Source: Actinomycetota bacterium (GTDB lineage: Bacteria; Actinomycetota; Coriobacteriia; Anaerosomatales; Anaerosomataceae). Taken from it: DNA of 64,000 nucleotides. Below the pieces are notes generated by a model. It had not been told where the DNA came from. It saw only the letters and a program-made list of their open reading frames with translations, and ran no database searches. The position numbers and the translations under genes were made by a program. The DNA lies in assembly GCA_009773565.1 (NCBI GenBank), contig WSXY01000002.1:457463-521462 (forward strand). Reading direction: 5' to 3'. Positions 19,158 through 27,485 of this stretch are shown one piece after another; the stretch's first letter is position 1; each line of letters opens with the position of its first letter.

Positions 19158-19741
19158 TCGACTTCGTGACCGGGCGCATCTTTGAGAGGGGCGCTGCCCA
19201 CGTGGTGCTCGATGTCGGCGGTATCGGACTGCGGCTCGCGATGTCCACCGGCTCACTCGCGGGTCTGCCAGCAGAGGGCGACGAGGTTACCGTCCGGACA
19301 TATCTTCACGTTCGCGAGGAAGAGTTGTCGCTCTTCGGTTTTGAGAGTGCGGACGAGAGAGCGCTCTTCGGCAAGCTCATAACCGTGAGTGGTGTCGGAC
19401 CCAAAGTCGCGCTGGCCGCACTTTCCTCCTTCCGTCCGGCCGCACTGGTGGAAGCTGTTGCGCGCGAGGACGTTGCACTGGTGAGCTCGATACCCGGCGT
19501 GGGGAAGAAGACCGCGCAGCGCATCATCCTGGACCTGAAGGACAAGCTCGGCGTGTCCGATCTGACCGCGGCGGGCGCTACATCGGGTTCGACCGCCGGG
19601 GCTGAGGCACGCGATGCACTTCTCGCGATGGGATTTTCGGCAGCGGAAGTCACAACGGCGCTCGACCGGTACGATGGCACGCCCGATGATAGTCAGGCGC
19701 TCCTCAAACACGCGCTTCGTCGGCTGGGGGGCGGGGTGTAG
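19154..19741 (+). CDS. ruvA: Holliday junction branch migration protein RuvA
   Basis: Tetramer that binds the junction and loads RuvB. 195 residues with the N-terminal OB fold (MIDFVTGRIFERG), helix-hairpin-helix motifs (VSGVGPKVALAAL, IPGVGKKTAQRIIL) and a C-terminal domain that contacts RuvB (ALLAMGFSAAEV). ATG overlaps the ruvC stop; ruvB starts at the next base. Confidence 0.96.
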   Translation: MIDFVTGRIFERGAAHVVLDVGGIGLRLAMSTGSLAGLPAEGDEVTVRTYLHVREEELSLFGFESADERALFGKLITVSGVGPKVALAALSSFRPAALVEAVAREDVALVSSIPGVGKKTAQRIILDLKDKLGVSDLTAAGATSGSTAGAEARDALLAMGFSAAEVTTALDRYDGTPDDSQALLKHALRRLGGGV

Positions 19742-20806
19742 GTGAGCACCGTCTGGGAGGCTGCGGAGTGGGAGGCACCGGATGCGGAACGCCTCGTTTC
19801 GGCTGAGCATACCGAGGATGACCTCGAGATCGATCGCAACCTCCGGCCCAGGAGGTTACCGGATTATCTTGGACAGACGCGCGTAAAGGAGAATCTCGGC
19901 GTGCTCATCGAAGCTGCGTGCGCGCGCGATGAGACACTCGATCACATCTTGCTTTCGGGACCTCCGGGACTTGGCAAGACGACGCTTGCAGGCGTCGTTG
20001 CCAACGAACTCGGCGTCAAGATGAAGACCACGAGCGGGCCGGCGATCGAGCGTGCAGGCGACCTCGCGGCCATTCTCACCAACCTTGAAGAGCGCGACGT
20101 GCTCTTCATCGATGAGATCCACCGCCTGAACCGCGCCGTTGAAGAGGTGCTGTATCCGGCGATGGAGGACTACTGCCTCGACATCATCATCGGCAAAGGC
20201 CCGTCGGCACGAAGCTTACGGCTCGACTTGCCGCGATTCACGCTCATCGGTGCGACAACACGCACGGGACTGCTCACGGGGCCGCTGCGTGACCGCTTCG
20301 GTATGGCGTTCCGACTCGACTACTACACTCCCGGGGAACTCGCTGACATCGTGCGGCGCTCTGCGGCGATTCTCGATGTGCCGGTGACTGACGACGGTAC
20401 CGACGAGATCGCGCGTCGTTCGCGGGGGACGCCACGGCTCGCAAACCGGCTGCTCAAGCGCGTGCGTGACTACGCGCAGGTGCGACATGACGGTCAGATA
20501 ACCGAGGATATCGCTGCCGAGGCACTTGCGTTCTTCGAGGTCGACCACAGGGGCCTCGACAAGATGGACCTTTCGATTCTCGAGACGCTCGTCTGCAAGT
20601 TCGCCGGGCGTCCCGTGGGTCTTAATACGCTGGCAGCAGCTGTCAGTGAGGAGCCCGACACGCTCGAGGATGTCTACGAACCGTATCTCCTGCAACTTGG
20701 CTTTATCGCGCGCACGCCCAAGGGCCGGCAGGCAACACCTCGTGCCTTCGAGCACCTCGGCATCGCGCCGGTTGCGGGCATCCCCGGCCAAGACGGGCTG
20801 TTCTAG
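19742..20806 (+). CDS. ruvB: Holliday junction branch migration helicase RuvB
   Basis: Hexameric AAA+ motor driving branch migration. 354 residues. Walker [12 protein letters not shown], Walker [10 protein letters not shown], sensor 1 GATTRTG, the arginine finger region GPLRDRFG, and a winged-helix C terminus. GTG start directly after ruvA. Confidence 0.97.
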   Translation: MSTVWEAAEWEAPDAERLVSAEHTEDDLEIDRNLRPRRLPDYLGQTRVKENLGVLIEAACARDETLDHILLSGPPGLGKTTLAGVVANELGVKMKTTSGPAIERAGDLAAILTNLEERDVLFIDEIHRLNRAVEEVLYPAMEDYCLDIIIGKGPSARSLRLDLPRFTLIGATTRTGLLTGPLRDRFGMAFRLDYYTPGELADIVRRSAAILDVPVTDDGTDEIARRSRGTPRLANRLLKRVRDYAQVRHDGQITEDIAAEALAFFEVDHRGLDKMDLSILETLVCKFAGRPVGLNTLAAAVSEEPDTLEDVYEPYLLQLGFIARTPKGRQATPRAFEHLGIAPVAGIPGQDGLF

Positions 20807-20810
20807 GCGT

Positions 20811-21920
20811 ATGGCTGATTCCGCCCTAGTCCGGCGGATCAGGCCCCAGGCCCTGTGGGTTCGGGTCGATCAGAACCGTCTCAAGCTGGGCGTATTCGTC
20901 GGCCTGTTCGTCGGCGGGTCCGCGTTGTTGCTGACATTCGCCTTTGTGGCGGTACCGGGCTCTCTCATCGGTTGGGCGGTCTGGGTGACCGAGTACGCCG
21001 ATGTTTCGGGGTACTTCGTCTTGCTTGCGCGTACCTTCCTTGTTGCTCTGGGCGCTTTGCTTCTCGTTGGGGGCGTTGCCTCGGCAGTGCTTCTCGCAAA
21101 CGGGGAGGATTGGGTTCGCAACCGCTTTGGCGGATCTGATCTGCCTGCGGGGGAGAACCCGGCCCTAGAGCGAGCGGTTTCGGATATGGCGATTGCCGCG
21201 GGGCTGGCAGAGCCGCCACGTATCATCGTTCTCGAAGCAGAGAGTGTGAACGCGTGCGTGATCGGAATGAGTCGAGCGCGACCGGCTTTCGGCGTGACAC
21301 GGGGCTTTCTGACGGCGCTCGACGAGGGGGAGCAGCGCGCGATCGCAGCTGCGCTGACTGCGCGCATCGCGAGTGGTGACATTCTGATGGGGACGGCGCT
21401 GGCTGCACTGATGGGCGCGCTCAAGGCGATTCGCACGTCGCGAGGAGCGGCGGGCACAGCGACCCTTGGGTGCGCGGAAGCAGGGTGCTCGGATCCCGGG
21501 TGCGCCGACGGTGGATGCGGATGTCTCTTCGATGGTCTCGGGGACTCTGACGCAGCGGGCGGGTGTCTTGCGGCTCTCGCGATTGCCATCTTTGCAGCAG
21601 TCGTGATCGCGCTGACGTATGCCGCAGTTGTGTCGGCCGCATGGATCGTCACGATCTGGGGCCGGGCACTCAGCCGGACAGGCTATGAGAAGGCGGACGC
21701 TGAAGGAATGCTCCTGCTTAAGGATCCGTTACCCATGCTGTCGGCGCTAAAGAAGTCGATCACGTCCTCGAATGAGGTCGCTGATGGTGACGCATCCTAC
21801 GATGGCATCTTCTATGTATCGACGAGTGGCAAGCCAGCTATCGAGCGCGTCGAACGAAGACGCTGCGACCGGCTTCGAGAGGTTCTCGGTGTGGATGGCG
21901 TCGTCTCTGGAATTGTCTGA
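20811..21920 (+). CDS. HtpX-like M48 pseudopeptidase with Cys-repeat insert
   Basis: 369 residues. Aligns along its length with HtpX of this window: N-terminal membrane segments (about 26-50 and 68-96), an MAIAAGL segment at 126-132, NACVIG against NAFATG, and a C-terminal KPAIERVERR against HPPIEERIKR. The zinc motif HELAH is replaced by AALTA at 180-184, and the third ligand Glu is replaced in RTGYEKADA, so proteolysis is not expected. Between the lost motif and the next membrane segment is an insert with Cys at 221, 226, 231, 236 and 238, i.e. tandem GCxxx units. ATG four bases after ruvB. A scaffold or regulatory role is inference. Confidence 0.8.
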   Translation: MADSALVRRIRPQALWVRVDQNRLKLGVFVGLFVGGSALLLTFAFVAVPGSLIGWAVWVTEYADVSGYFVLLARTFLVALGALLLVGGVASAVLLANGEDWVRNRFGGSDLPAGENPALERAVSDMAIAAGLAEPPRIIVLEAESVNACVIGMSRARPAFGVTRGFLTALDEGEQRAIAAALTARIASGDILMGTALAALMGALKAIRTSRGAAGTATLGCAEAGCSDPGCADGGCGCLFDGLGDSDAAGGCLAALAIAIFAAVVIALTYAAVVSAAWIVTIWGRALSRTGYEKADAEGMLLLKDPLPMLSALKKSITSSNEVADGDASYDGIFYVSTSGKPAIERVERRRCDRLREVLGVDGVVSGIV

Positions 21921-21954
21921 ACTCAGTGCGTATCTACAACGTGATTCCGGGCTA

Positions 21955-22302
21955 TCAGAGTGTGACCTCGGCGGTCCAGAGGCCGTGCATATTGCAGTGC
22001 GCGATTGCTCGAACGAGTGTGCCTGACTCCAGGTCGACCACAACGGAGACTGTCGGCGTTGATGCGACGGCGGCGAGGTCGAATCGTGCTATTGGCGCCT
22101 CACCCGCGTAGATGGTGATCCAGGTGATGGAGTGGTCAGGCTGGTTGGGATGGGGAACGCCCCACCCGACGGTTACCGTGACGGTGGTCACGTCTCCAGA
22201 AGCGGAAATGCCGATGTGGGGAGTATGCTTCTTCTCGAAATCGCTTGCTGTTGAGAGATCCGAGATGTGGTTAATGGGGCCAAGAATGGGAGCGTCGGTC
22301 AT
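21955..22302 (-). CDS. Superoxide reductase (class II, neelaredoxin type)
   Basis: Reduces superoxide to hydrogen peroxide without making oxygen, typical of anaerobes. 115 residues. The iron ligands are in place: His26 (EKKHTP), His51 and His57 (PHPNQPDHSITWI), and Cys103 plus His106 (CNMHGLW). The Glu-Lys pair next to His26 matches the active-site loop. No desulforedoxin domain is present, hence class II. ATG behind GGAGGCC. Converges on the pseudopeptidase and diverges from the isochorismatase gene. Confidence 0.93.
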   Translation of the reverse strand: MTDAPILGPINHISDLSTASDFEKKHTPHIGISASGDVTTVTVTVGWGVPHPNQPDHSITWITIYAGEAPIARFDLAAVASTPTVSVVVDLESGTLVRAIAHCNMHGLWTAEVTL

Positions 22303-22435
22303 GGTGGCCTCCTGGAAGCTGTCACGGCAGATTGCACCTTATGGCGCATCAACATAGATACCCGAAATACGGCGTGCTGTCGCCTGGAGCGGTTACAATC
22401 ATCGTGAACGCACGAGTGACCGAGGGGAGAGAGCG

Positions 22436-23011
22436 ATGGTCACCCTGAGCCCGTGGCTTGCCGATAGAGTCGATGCCGTTCTGGTGGTTGTCGACGTACA
22501 GGACCGTTTAGCTGCTGTCATGCCGCGGCGGGACGAGGTCGTTGCGACGACGGTGATGCTGGTTCGTGCGGCGCGTCTGCTGGGTATGCCGGTTCTCGTG
22601 ACGCGGCAGTATCCGGAAGGCCTTGGTGACACGGTCCCTGAGCTTCGCGAGGCACTCGGCGAGCACACGCCAATCGACAAGTCGGTCTTTTGTTGCCGGT
22701 CTGACGAAGGATTCTCGGATCTACTTGCCGACACATGGCGCGGCCAGGTCATTCTCATCGGTATGGAAGCGCACATCTGCATCACTCAGACCGCGCTGGC
22801 GCTTCTGGAGGACGGTTATCGCGTGCATGTCGTTGCGGACGCGGTTTGTTCTCGCACAGAACGCGACAGCGAGATAGCGCTTGAGCGCCTGCGGCACGCC
22901 GGGGTAGCTGTGACTTCTGCAGAGTCGGTCCTGTACGAAGTGCTGGGTGAGTCCGGCACCGAGGAGTTCAAGGCAGTTCTCGCTCTGGTCAAGGAGCGCG
23001 ACGCGCGCTGA
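22436..23011 (+). CDS. Isochorismatase-family hydrolase
   Basis: 191-residue cysteine hydrolase. The triad is visible as Asp in VVDVQD, Lys in DKSVF and Cys in GMEAHICI. The family includes nicotinamidases and other amidases; the short form and HICI motif resemble the YcaC-like branch of unknown substrate. ATG with GGGGAGAGAG upstream. Its stop codon overlaps the predicted -35 of folD. Confidence 0.88.
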   Translation: MVTLSPWLADRVDAVLVVVDVQDRLAAVMPRRDEVVATTVMLVRAARLLGMPVLVTRQYPEGLGDTVPELREALGEHTPIDKSVFCCRSDEGFSDLLADTWRGQVILIGMEAHICITQTALALLEDGYRVHVVADAVCSRTERDSEIALERLRHAGVAVTSAESVLYEVLGESGTEEFKAVLALVKERDAR

Positions 23012-23036
23012 CGCCGCCCGTGCCCTGCGGTACACT
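23008..23036 (+). promoter_or_regulatory. folD promoter
   Basis: CTGACG (23008-23013) and TACACT (23031-23036) with a 17-bp spacer. The leader to folD is about 75 bases and contains a GGAGCGGCGCTCC inverted repeat but no recognised riboswitch. Confidence 0.5.
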
Positions 23037-23117
23037 GATGCACCTATCTTGAGGGAGCGGCGCTCCAATCGTCCTACCCGGAAGTGAACCCCGGCGAACG
23101 CAAGTGAGGTAGTTCAT

Positions 23118-23972
23118 ATGGCTGACACAATCATCGACGGCAAAGCGGTTGCGGCTCGTGTAAGAGCCGCGGCGGCACTGCGTGCGCGAGCGCTTCGCGA
23201 CGCCGGCATCGAGCCCGGTCTGGCGGTCGTGCTCGTTGGCGATGATCCGGCCTCAGGCGCATATGTCACCATGAAGGAGCGAGACTGCGACGAGGTGGGC
23301 ATCCGCTCATTCGACACCCGCCTGCCGTCGGACACGACCCAGGAGACCCTTGAGGGAATCATCGACGCCTTCAATGAGGATCCCGCGGTCCACGGCATCC
23401 TTCTCCAGCTACCGATTCCGCGGCATCTTGACACCGAGTCGGCGATAGCCCGAATCTCGCCCGAGAAGGATGTGGACGGGTTTCATCCTGTCAGCATCGG
23501 GCGCATGGTTCGCGGGCTTCCTGCCGCGCACGCGTGTACGCCGGAGGGCGTTATGGAGCTTCTGCGCGCGTGCGACATCGACCCGGCCGGGAAGAGGGCC
23601 GTCGTCGTCGGGCGCTCGGTGCTCGTCGGCAAGCCGATGGCACTCCTGTTGATCGAGGCGAACGCCACAGTGACAGTGTGCCATTCGCGCACGGTCGATC
23701 TGCCCGGCGTCTGTCGTGAGGCGGACATCCTGGTTGCGGCGATCGGCCGACCAGGAATGATCGATGAGACCTACGTGAAGCCGGGTGCCATCGTCATAGA
23801 TGTCGGCATCAACCGCGTGGGCGACCGACTCGTAGGGGATGTCGCATTCGATCGCGTTGCGCCGATTGCTTCGGCGATCACACCCGTCCCGGGTGGAGTG
23901 GGCCCGATGACGAGGGCGATTCTCATGGCGAATACGGTCGCCGCTGCGGAAGCAGCAGTCGAATCCAAGTAG
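23118..23972 (+). CDS. folD: Methylenetetrahydrofolate dehydrogenase/cyclohydrolase
   Basis: Bifunctional one-carbon enzyme interconverting methylene-, methenyl- and formyl-tetrahydrofolate with NADP. 284 residues. YVTMKERDC carries the catalytic Tyr and Lys region, LLQLPIP and the PGGVGPMT signature are intact. Monocistronic by context; ATG preceded by GTGAGGTAG. Confidence 0.97.
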   Translation: MADTIIDGKAVAARVRAAAALRARALRDAGIEPGLAVVLVGDDPASGAYVTMKERDCDEVGIRSFDTRLPSDTTQETLEGIIDAFNEDPAVHGILLQLPIPRHLDTESAIARISPEKDVDGFHPVSIGRMVRGLPAAHACTPEGVMELLRACDIDPAGKRAVVVGRSVLVGKPMALLLIEANATVTVCHSRTVDLPGVCREADILVAAIGRPGMIDETYVKPGAIVIDVGINRVGDRLVGDVAFDRVAPIASAITPVPGGVGPMTRAILMANTVAAAEAAVESK

Positions 23973-24088
23973 GTCGACCATAGAGCGCGCTCGACGTCAG
24001 GCGGGATCTCAGCGTATTCGGAGTCCGCTGGTCGAATGGGCTACAATACCTCGCGAGATGTCCCCGAGATACCCGGCAGGTGGTCTTC

Positions 24089-24904
24089 TTGAAGCGTTCA
24101 CTCATTCGTGCATCGACACTCCTTGCACTCGTCGCCCTTCTCGTTTCGACGCTGCCGGCGTTCGCCTACGCGGGGGTCAGTGAGTATCAGGTTCAGTTCG
24201 CTCCCGTGGACCCCTCGGGGAGCGGTGCATTCATCGTAAACGTCATCCTGTCGCCGGAGACCACGCTTCCCGCCAGGGTGCGCGTGCCGATGCCTACGGG
24301 TGCCCGGCTACTCTGGGCTGGAGAGATTATCGGTGGTGATGCGGCAAACGACCTCTCGCGTGAAGCAAGTGTCACCGCAGTCGCGGACGGTCTGGTTGTC
24401 GAGTTCACGCTCGAGAAGGTTCGCGTTGCTCAGGTCGAGGCCCAGTGGAACGCTCCGACGTATTCGGGAAGCACCGTGAGTTCGAATCTGGATTGGGTCA
24501 ACACGACCGATGCCGGAACCTATACGTTCGCTATCATGCTTCCGGCCGGGGCGAGCAAGGTCAAGATCACGCCGGCCGTTGAGGGGTCTCCCAACACAAA
24601 TGCGAACGGCGAAACACTTCAGACACTTACGCCGATCCGCCTTGAGAAAGGCGCGAAGTTCCCGATCTCGGTGTCGTACAAGACCGGTGGCGGCGGTTCT
24701 GCTGGTGGCATGTCGCCGCTCCTTATCGGTGCCGTCGTCTTACTGGTGATCGCGGTGATTGCGCTTATTGCGGTCATCACGCGCCAGGGTGCCAGGCAGG
24801 GCGCGCCGCGAATGAAGAACCCGGTCTCTCCAGACCTTGATGGTGGCTCCTCCCCGGCAAAGGAAGCCACCGAGTCCGATGGCGAGACGTTTACCTGGGA
24901 GTAG
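24089..24904 (+). CDS. Membrane-anchored exported protein, unknown
   Basis: 271 residues. N-terminal signal peptide (SLIRASTLLALVALLVS, cleavage likely near AYA), a beta-rich extracellular region of about 180 residues rich in Val, Thr and Ala, then one membrane segment (about residues 213-236) after a Gly/Ser linker, and a charged cytoplasmic tail. TTG at 24089 is chosen because AGGTGG lies six bases upstream; a GTG three codons earlier is equally in frame. No family recognised. Confidence 0.75.
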   Translation: MKRSLIRASTLLALVALLVSTLPAFAYAGVSEYQVQFAPVDPSGSGAFIVNVILSPETTLPARVRVPMPTGARLLWAGEIIGGDAANDLSREASVTAVADGLVVEFTLEKVRVAQVEAQWNAPTYSGSTVSSNLDWVNTTDAGTYTFAIMLPAGASKVKITPAVEGSPNTNANGETLQTLTPIRLEKGAKFPISVSYKTGGGGSAGGMSPLLIGAVVLLVIAVIALIAVITRQGARQGAPRMKNPVSPDLDGGSSPAKEATESDGETFTWE

Positions 24905-24950
24905 GCCCTCTTTTCCGCGGTGTGGGAAATACTTGCTTATGTGTACTGTG

Positions 24951-24959
24951 TGCTAGGAT
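24951..24959 (+). promoter_or_regulatory. Cold shock gene promoter (extended -10)
   Basis: TGC plus TAGGAT, with TTGCTT at 24933-24938 as a short-spaced -35. Predicts a leader of about 165 bases ahead of the cold shock gene, with several GC-rich inverted stretches. Long structured leaders are typical of cspA-type genes that are regulated by temperature-dependent folding. Confidence 0.45.
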
Positions 24960-25133
24960 TATGTCGAATCTGGGCAACGGCCCAGAGCGGCTGCGAGACG
25001 GTTTGTCGGTACGAACGGCGCCATCGGTCCACCCCGGTCACGGTCGTGTGGCAAGAGACGCGAGAGCGCACGGACAGGCACGTCGCACGAGTGTGAACCC
25101 GCGATAGTGCGCGGGGGGGAAGGACGGATCGGC

Positions 25134-25337
25134 ATGGCACAGGGTACCGTCAAGTGGTTCAATCCGGATAAGGGCTATGGTTTTGTCTCGCGTGAGGATG
25201 GCGACGATCTGTTCGTCCACTTCTCCGAGATTCAGGGCGACGGCTTCAAGACGCTCGACGAGGGTCAGGCTGTCGAGTTCGACGTCACCACCGGCCAGAA
25301 CGGCAAGCTCCAGGCGAGCAACGTCCGTAAGGCCTAG
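25134..25337 (+). CDS. Cold shock protein, CspA family
   Basis: 67-residue single cold-shock domain that binds single-stranded RNA and DNA as a chaperone. RNP1 KGYGFV and RNP2 DLFVHFS are intact. ATG at 25134 with GGGGGGAAGGA upstream. Followed by a terminator, so the gene is monocistronic with a long leader. Confidence 0.96.
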   Translation: MAQGTVKWFNPDKGYGFVSREDGDDLFVHFSEIQGDGFKTLDEGQAVEFDVTTGQNGKLQASNVRKA

Positions 25338-25358
25338 TCACTTCACCAGACCTGAGAG

Positions 25359-25385
25359 GGGCGGTCCTTCGGGGCCGCCCTTTCT
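25359..25385 (+). terminator. Rho-independent terminator after the cold shock gene
   Basis: Nine-bp stem 25359-25367 with 25372-25380 (one G-U pair), a TTCG tetraloop and a short T run. The next gene starts only 16 bases later, so some readthrough is possible. Confidence 0.8.
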
Positions 25386-25400
25386 ATTGAGAGAGGCACT

Positions 25401-26078
25401 GTGCTCTACGTCTTCGTCATTTCGTTCGTGCTCATCATGGTGGGTGAGCTTGCGGACAAGTCCCAACTACTGGCACTTGTGCTTGCCACTCGCTATAAGG
25501 CGTGGCAGGTCCTTGTGGGCATCTTCGCGGCCACATTCCTCGTACACTTCGTCTCCACTGCATTTGGCATGTTCGCGGGTGGCTTCATCCCGGAGGGGGT
25601 ACTGCCCTGGGTGAGCGGCGTCCTGTTCATCTTCTTCGGTGCCTGGACGCTTCGCGGCGACACCGTTGAGGACGAGGATGCAGCGGTGTCACGGGGCGCG
25701 AAGTACGGACCGGTTTTGGCGGTTGCGGTCGCGTTCTTCTTCGCAGAGCTTGGCGATAAGACGCAGATTATGACGATCACCATTGCTGCCGATCCCGGAG
25801 GAGCGCTCCTCGATATCCTCAAAGGCTCGGGGACGGCCGTAGAGGGATTCCTCGCTTCGATTGGGCTGACTTCGACTGAGAACCTGTCCCAAGGTGCTCG
25901 CTTCTGGGGTGTCACGCTCGGTTCGACATTTGGAATGGTGCTCGCCGATGCACTTGCGATTATCGTGGGGAGGTTGCTTGGCAAGCGCCTGCCTGAGCGG
26001 TTGCTCACGCGAATCTCCGGAATCGCGTTCATCGTGTTTGGGCTTCTCACGATTGCAGCGCCGTATCTTACGCGCTAA
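25401..26078 (+). CDS. TMEM165/Gdt1 family cation transporter (UPF0016)
   Basis: 225-residue membrane protein with six predicted segments in two repeats. Each repeat holds the family's acidic motif: GELADKSQ (about 15-22) and AELGDKTQ (about 114-121). Bacterial relatives export manganese or move calcium. GTG start with GAGAGAGG upstream. An acidic loop (TVEDEDAAVSRG) separates the repeats. Confidence 0.92.
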   Translation: MLYVFVISFVLIMVGELADKSQLLALVLATRYKAWQVLVGIFAATFLVHFVSTAFGMFAGGFIPEGVLPWVSGVLFIFFGAWTLRGDTVEDEDAAVSRGAKYGPVLAVAVAFFFAELGDKTQIMTITIAADPGGALLDILKGSGTAVEGFLASIGLTSTENLSQGARFWGVTLGSTFGMVLADALAIIVGRLLGKRLPERLLTRISGIAFIVFGLLTIAAPYLTR

Positions 26079-26121
26079 CGGGAGTACAATCCCGGTGCAC
26101 GCCCGAAAGGAGCTTCCACCG

Positions 26122-26697
26122 ATGCGAGTAGCGCTGCACGCATGTTGTGGTCCGTGTCTGCTTGAGCCGTTTGACGCGCTCGCGGCGGAGCATGGCGTGG
26201 TGGTCGTTTACGCGAATCCCAACATCCACCCCGCGGCGGAGTACCGACATCGTCGAGACACGCTGCTCGGGTACGCCGTGGAGCAGGGCATCGAAGTCGT
26301 CGAGATGCCGTACGACCCTGCGTTGTGGATACGAGCGGTGACCGGGTTCGAGGATGACTCTGCTGCGCGATGCCGTGCCTGCTTCGAGTTGCGGCTCGGG
26401 CTGACCGCGATCGAAGCGCTCAGGTGCGGCTGCGATGCGCTGGCGACCACGCTCACCGTGAGTCCGTACCAGGATCAGGACGCGATCGCCGAGGTCGGGG
26501 AGCGCGTCGCGACGGCAGCGGGGCTCGTGTATCTCGACGTCGATTTCCGCGATCGCTACCCCGAGGCTACCCGCCGCTCACGCGAACTCGGGATGTACCG
26601 CCAGAACTACTGCGGCTGTCGGCCGTCGGAGCTTGAGGCCGAAGCAGAGCGCGAGTCACGTAGGGCCGAGCGCCGCCTGCGACGAGACCAGGGCTAG
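26122..26697 (+). CDS. queH: Epoxyqueuosine reductase QueH
   Basis: Last step of tRNA queuosine synthesis, reducing epoxyqueuosine to queuosine without cobalamin. 191 residues of the former DUF208 family. The cysteine sets HACCGPC near residue 7, CRACF, and NYCGC match the QueH metal and Fe-S sites. ATG at 26122 behind AAAGGAG. Fits with queA and tgt further along. Its stop shares CTAG with the convergent PHP gene. Confidence 0.92.
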   Translation: MRVALHACCGPCLLEPFDALAAEHGVVVVYANPNIHPAAEYRHRRDTLLGYAVEQGIEVVEMPYDPALWIRAVTGFEDDSAARCRACFELRLGLTAIEALRCGCDALATTLTVSPYQDQDAIAEVGERVATAAGLVYLDVDFRDRYPEATRRSRELGMYRQNYCGCRPSELEAEAERESRRAERRLRRDQG

Positions 26698-27416
26698 CGC
26701 TTCTGCGTCTGCTGCTCGTAGTCGCGTGCGAGGATCGCGCGGATGTTTCCCGCGTATCGCAGGTTGCGTGCCAGCCAGAAACCCTTGCGATCGACGCGGG
26801 TCGTGCGTGCCTCGATGGCGCACCGTAGATCGGCGGCCGTTGTACCCGGGAAGAGGGTTCGGCTGTCGCCGATGGCCGAAAGGATGTGCGCGTCGCTTCC
26901 TCCGGTGACCGCGAAGCGGTGCTCGTGATCTCGCATGTAGCGGCGCGCAAGCCAGTTAGCGTGGAAGATGAGCGGTGTGGAGTTGCTGATCTCGAACGCG
27001 TCGAAGTCCACGCAATCGTAGACGGTGCGATCACCCCGACAGAGGCCGTGCTTGGCCCACCAGCGCGGCGCGAAGGGGTGCGCGACGAGCGCGATGCCGC
27101 CCTGAGCGTGGATAGCATCCACGGTGTCCTGGGCGGACGCACCCGGCTCGATCCGCTCGGGCGCCCACAGGCCGATGACGTGGCCACTCATGGTGTCGAC
27201 TTCTTGACCGACGATGACCTCGATGCGGTATTCCTTTGCGAGAGCGGCCGCCTCGTGTGCGCCGTCTACCGAGTTATGGTCGGTGATGGCGATGACGGAG
27301 AGGTCGGTGTGCTCGGAAACCCAGTCAAGGACGTCTCGGGGAGTGCCAAGACCGTCGGAGCCAGTCGTATGAAGGTGTATGTCGGCTGAAGACCAGGTTT
27401 CGGGCATGACAGGCAT
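26694..27416 (-). CDS. PHP-domain phosphoesterase
   Basis: 240-residue metal-dependent phosphoesterase fold. Metal ligands are visible in DIHLHT, ITDHNS, GQEVDT, ALVAHPF and GGSDAH. Relatives include YciV/RNase AM-type and histidinol-phosphatase-like enzymes, so the substrate is open. ATG at 27416 is preferred, with another ATG three codons later. Divergent from queA. Confidence 0.85.
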   Translation of the reverse strand: MPVMPETWSSADIHLHTTGSDGLGTPRDVLDWVSEHTDLSVIAITDHNSVDGAHEAAALAKEYRIEVIVGQEVDTMSGHVIGLWAPERIEPGASAQDTVDAIHAQGGIALVAHPFAPRWWAKHGLCRGDRTVYDCVDFDAFEISNSTPLIFHANWLARRYMRDHEHRFAVTGGSDAHILSAIGDSRTLFPGTTAADLRCAIEARTTRVDRKGFWLARNLRYAGNIRAILARDYEQQTQKR

Positions 27417-27485
27417 GGTACCTGAAGCCTGCCTTCGCGGTACACTCTTGGGGAATAATTCGCAGACCGATGAGAGGCTGGGCAC

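Noticed and set aside
20870-21652. 260-codon minus-strand frame within the pseudoprotease gene
   Set aside because: Low-complexity Ala/Arg/Ser/Pro product typical of an antisense shadow in GC-rich DNA.
23037-23117. Folate or ZTP riboswitch before folD
   Set aside because: The leader is about 75 bases and lacks the conserved segments of both classes.
25338-25400. Manganese (yybP-ykoY) riboswitch before the TMEM165-type gene
   Set aside because: The short gap holds only the cold shock terminator and a ribosome site.
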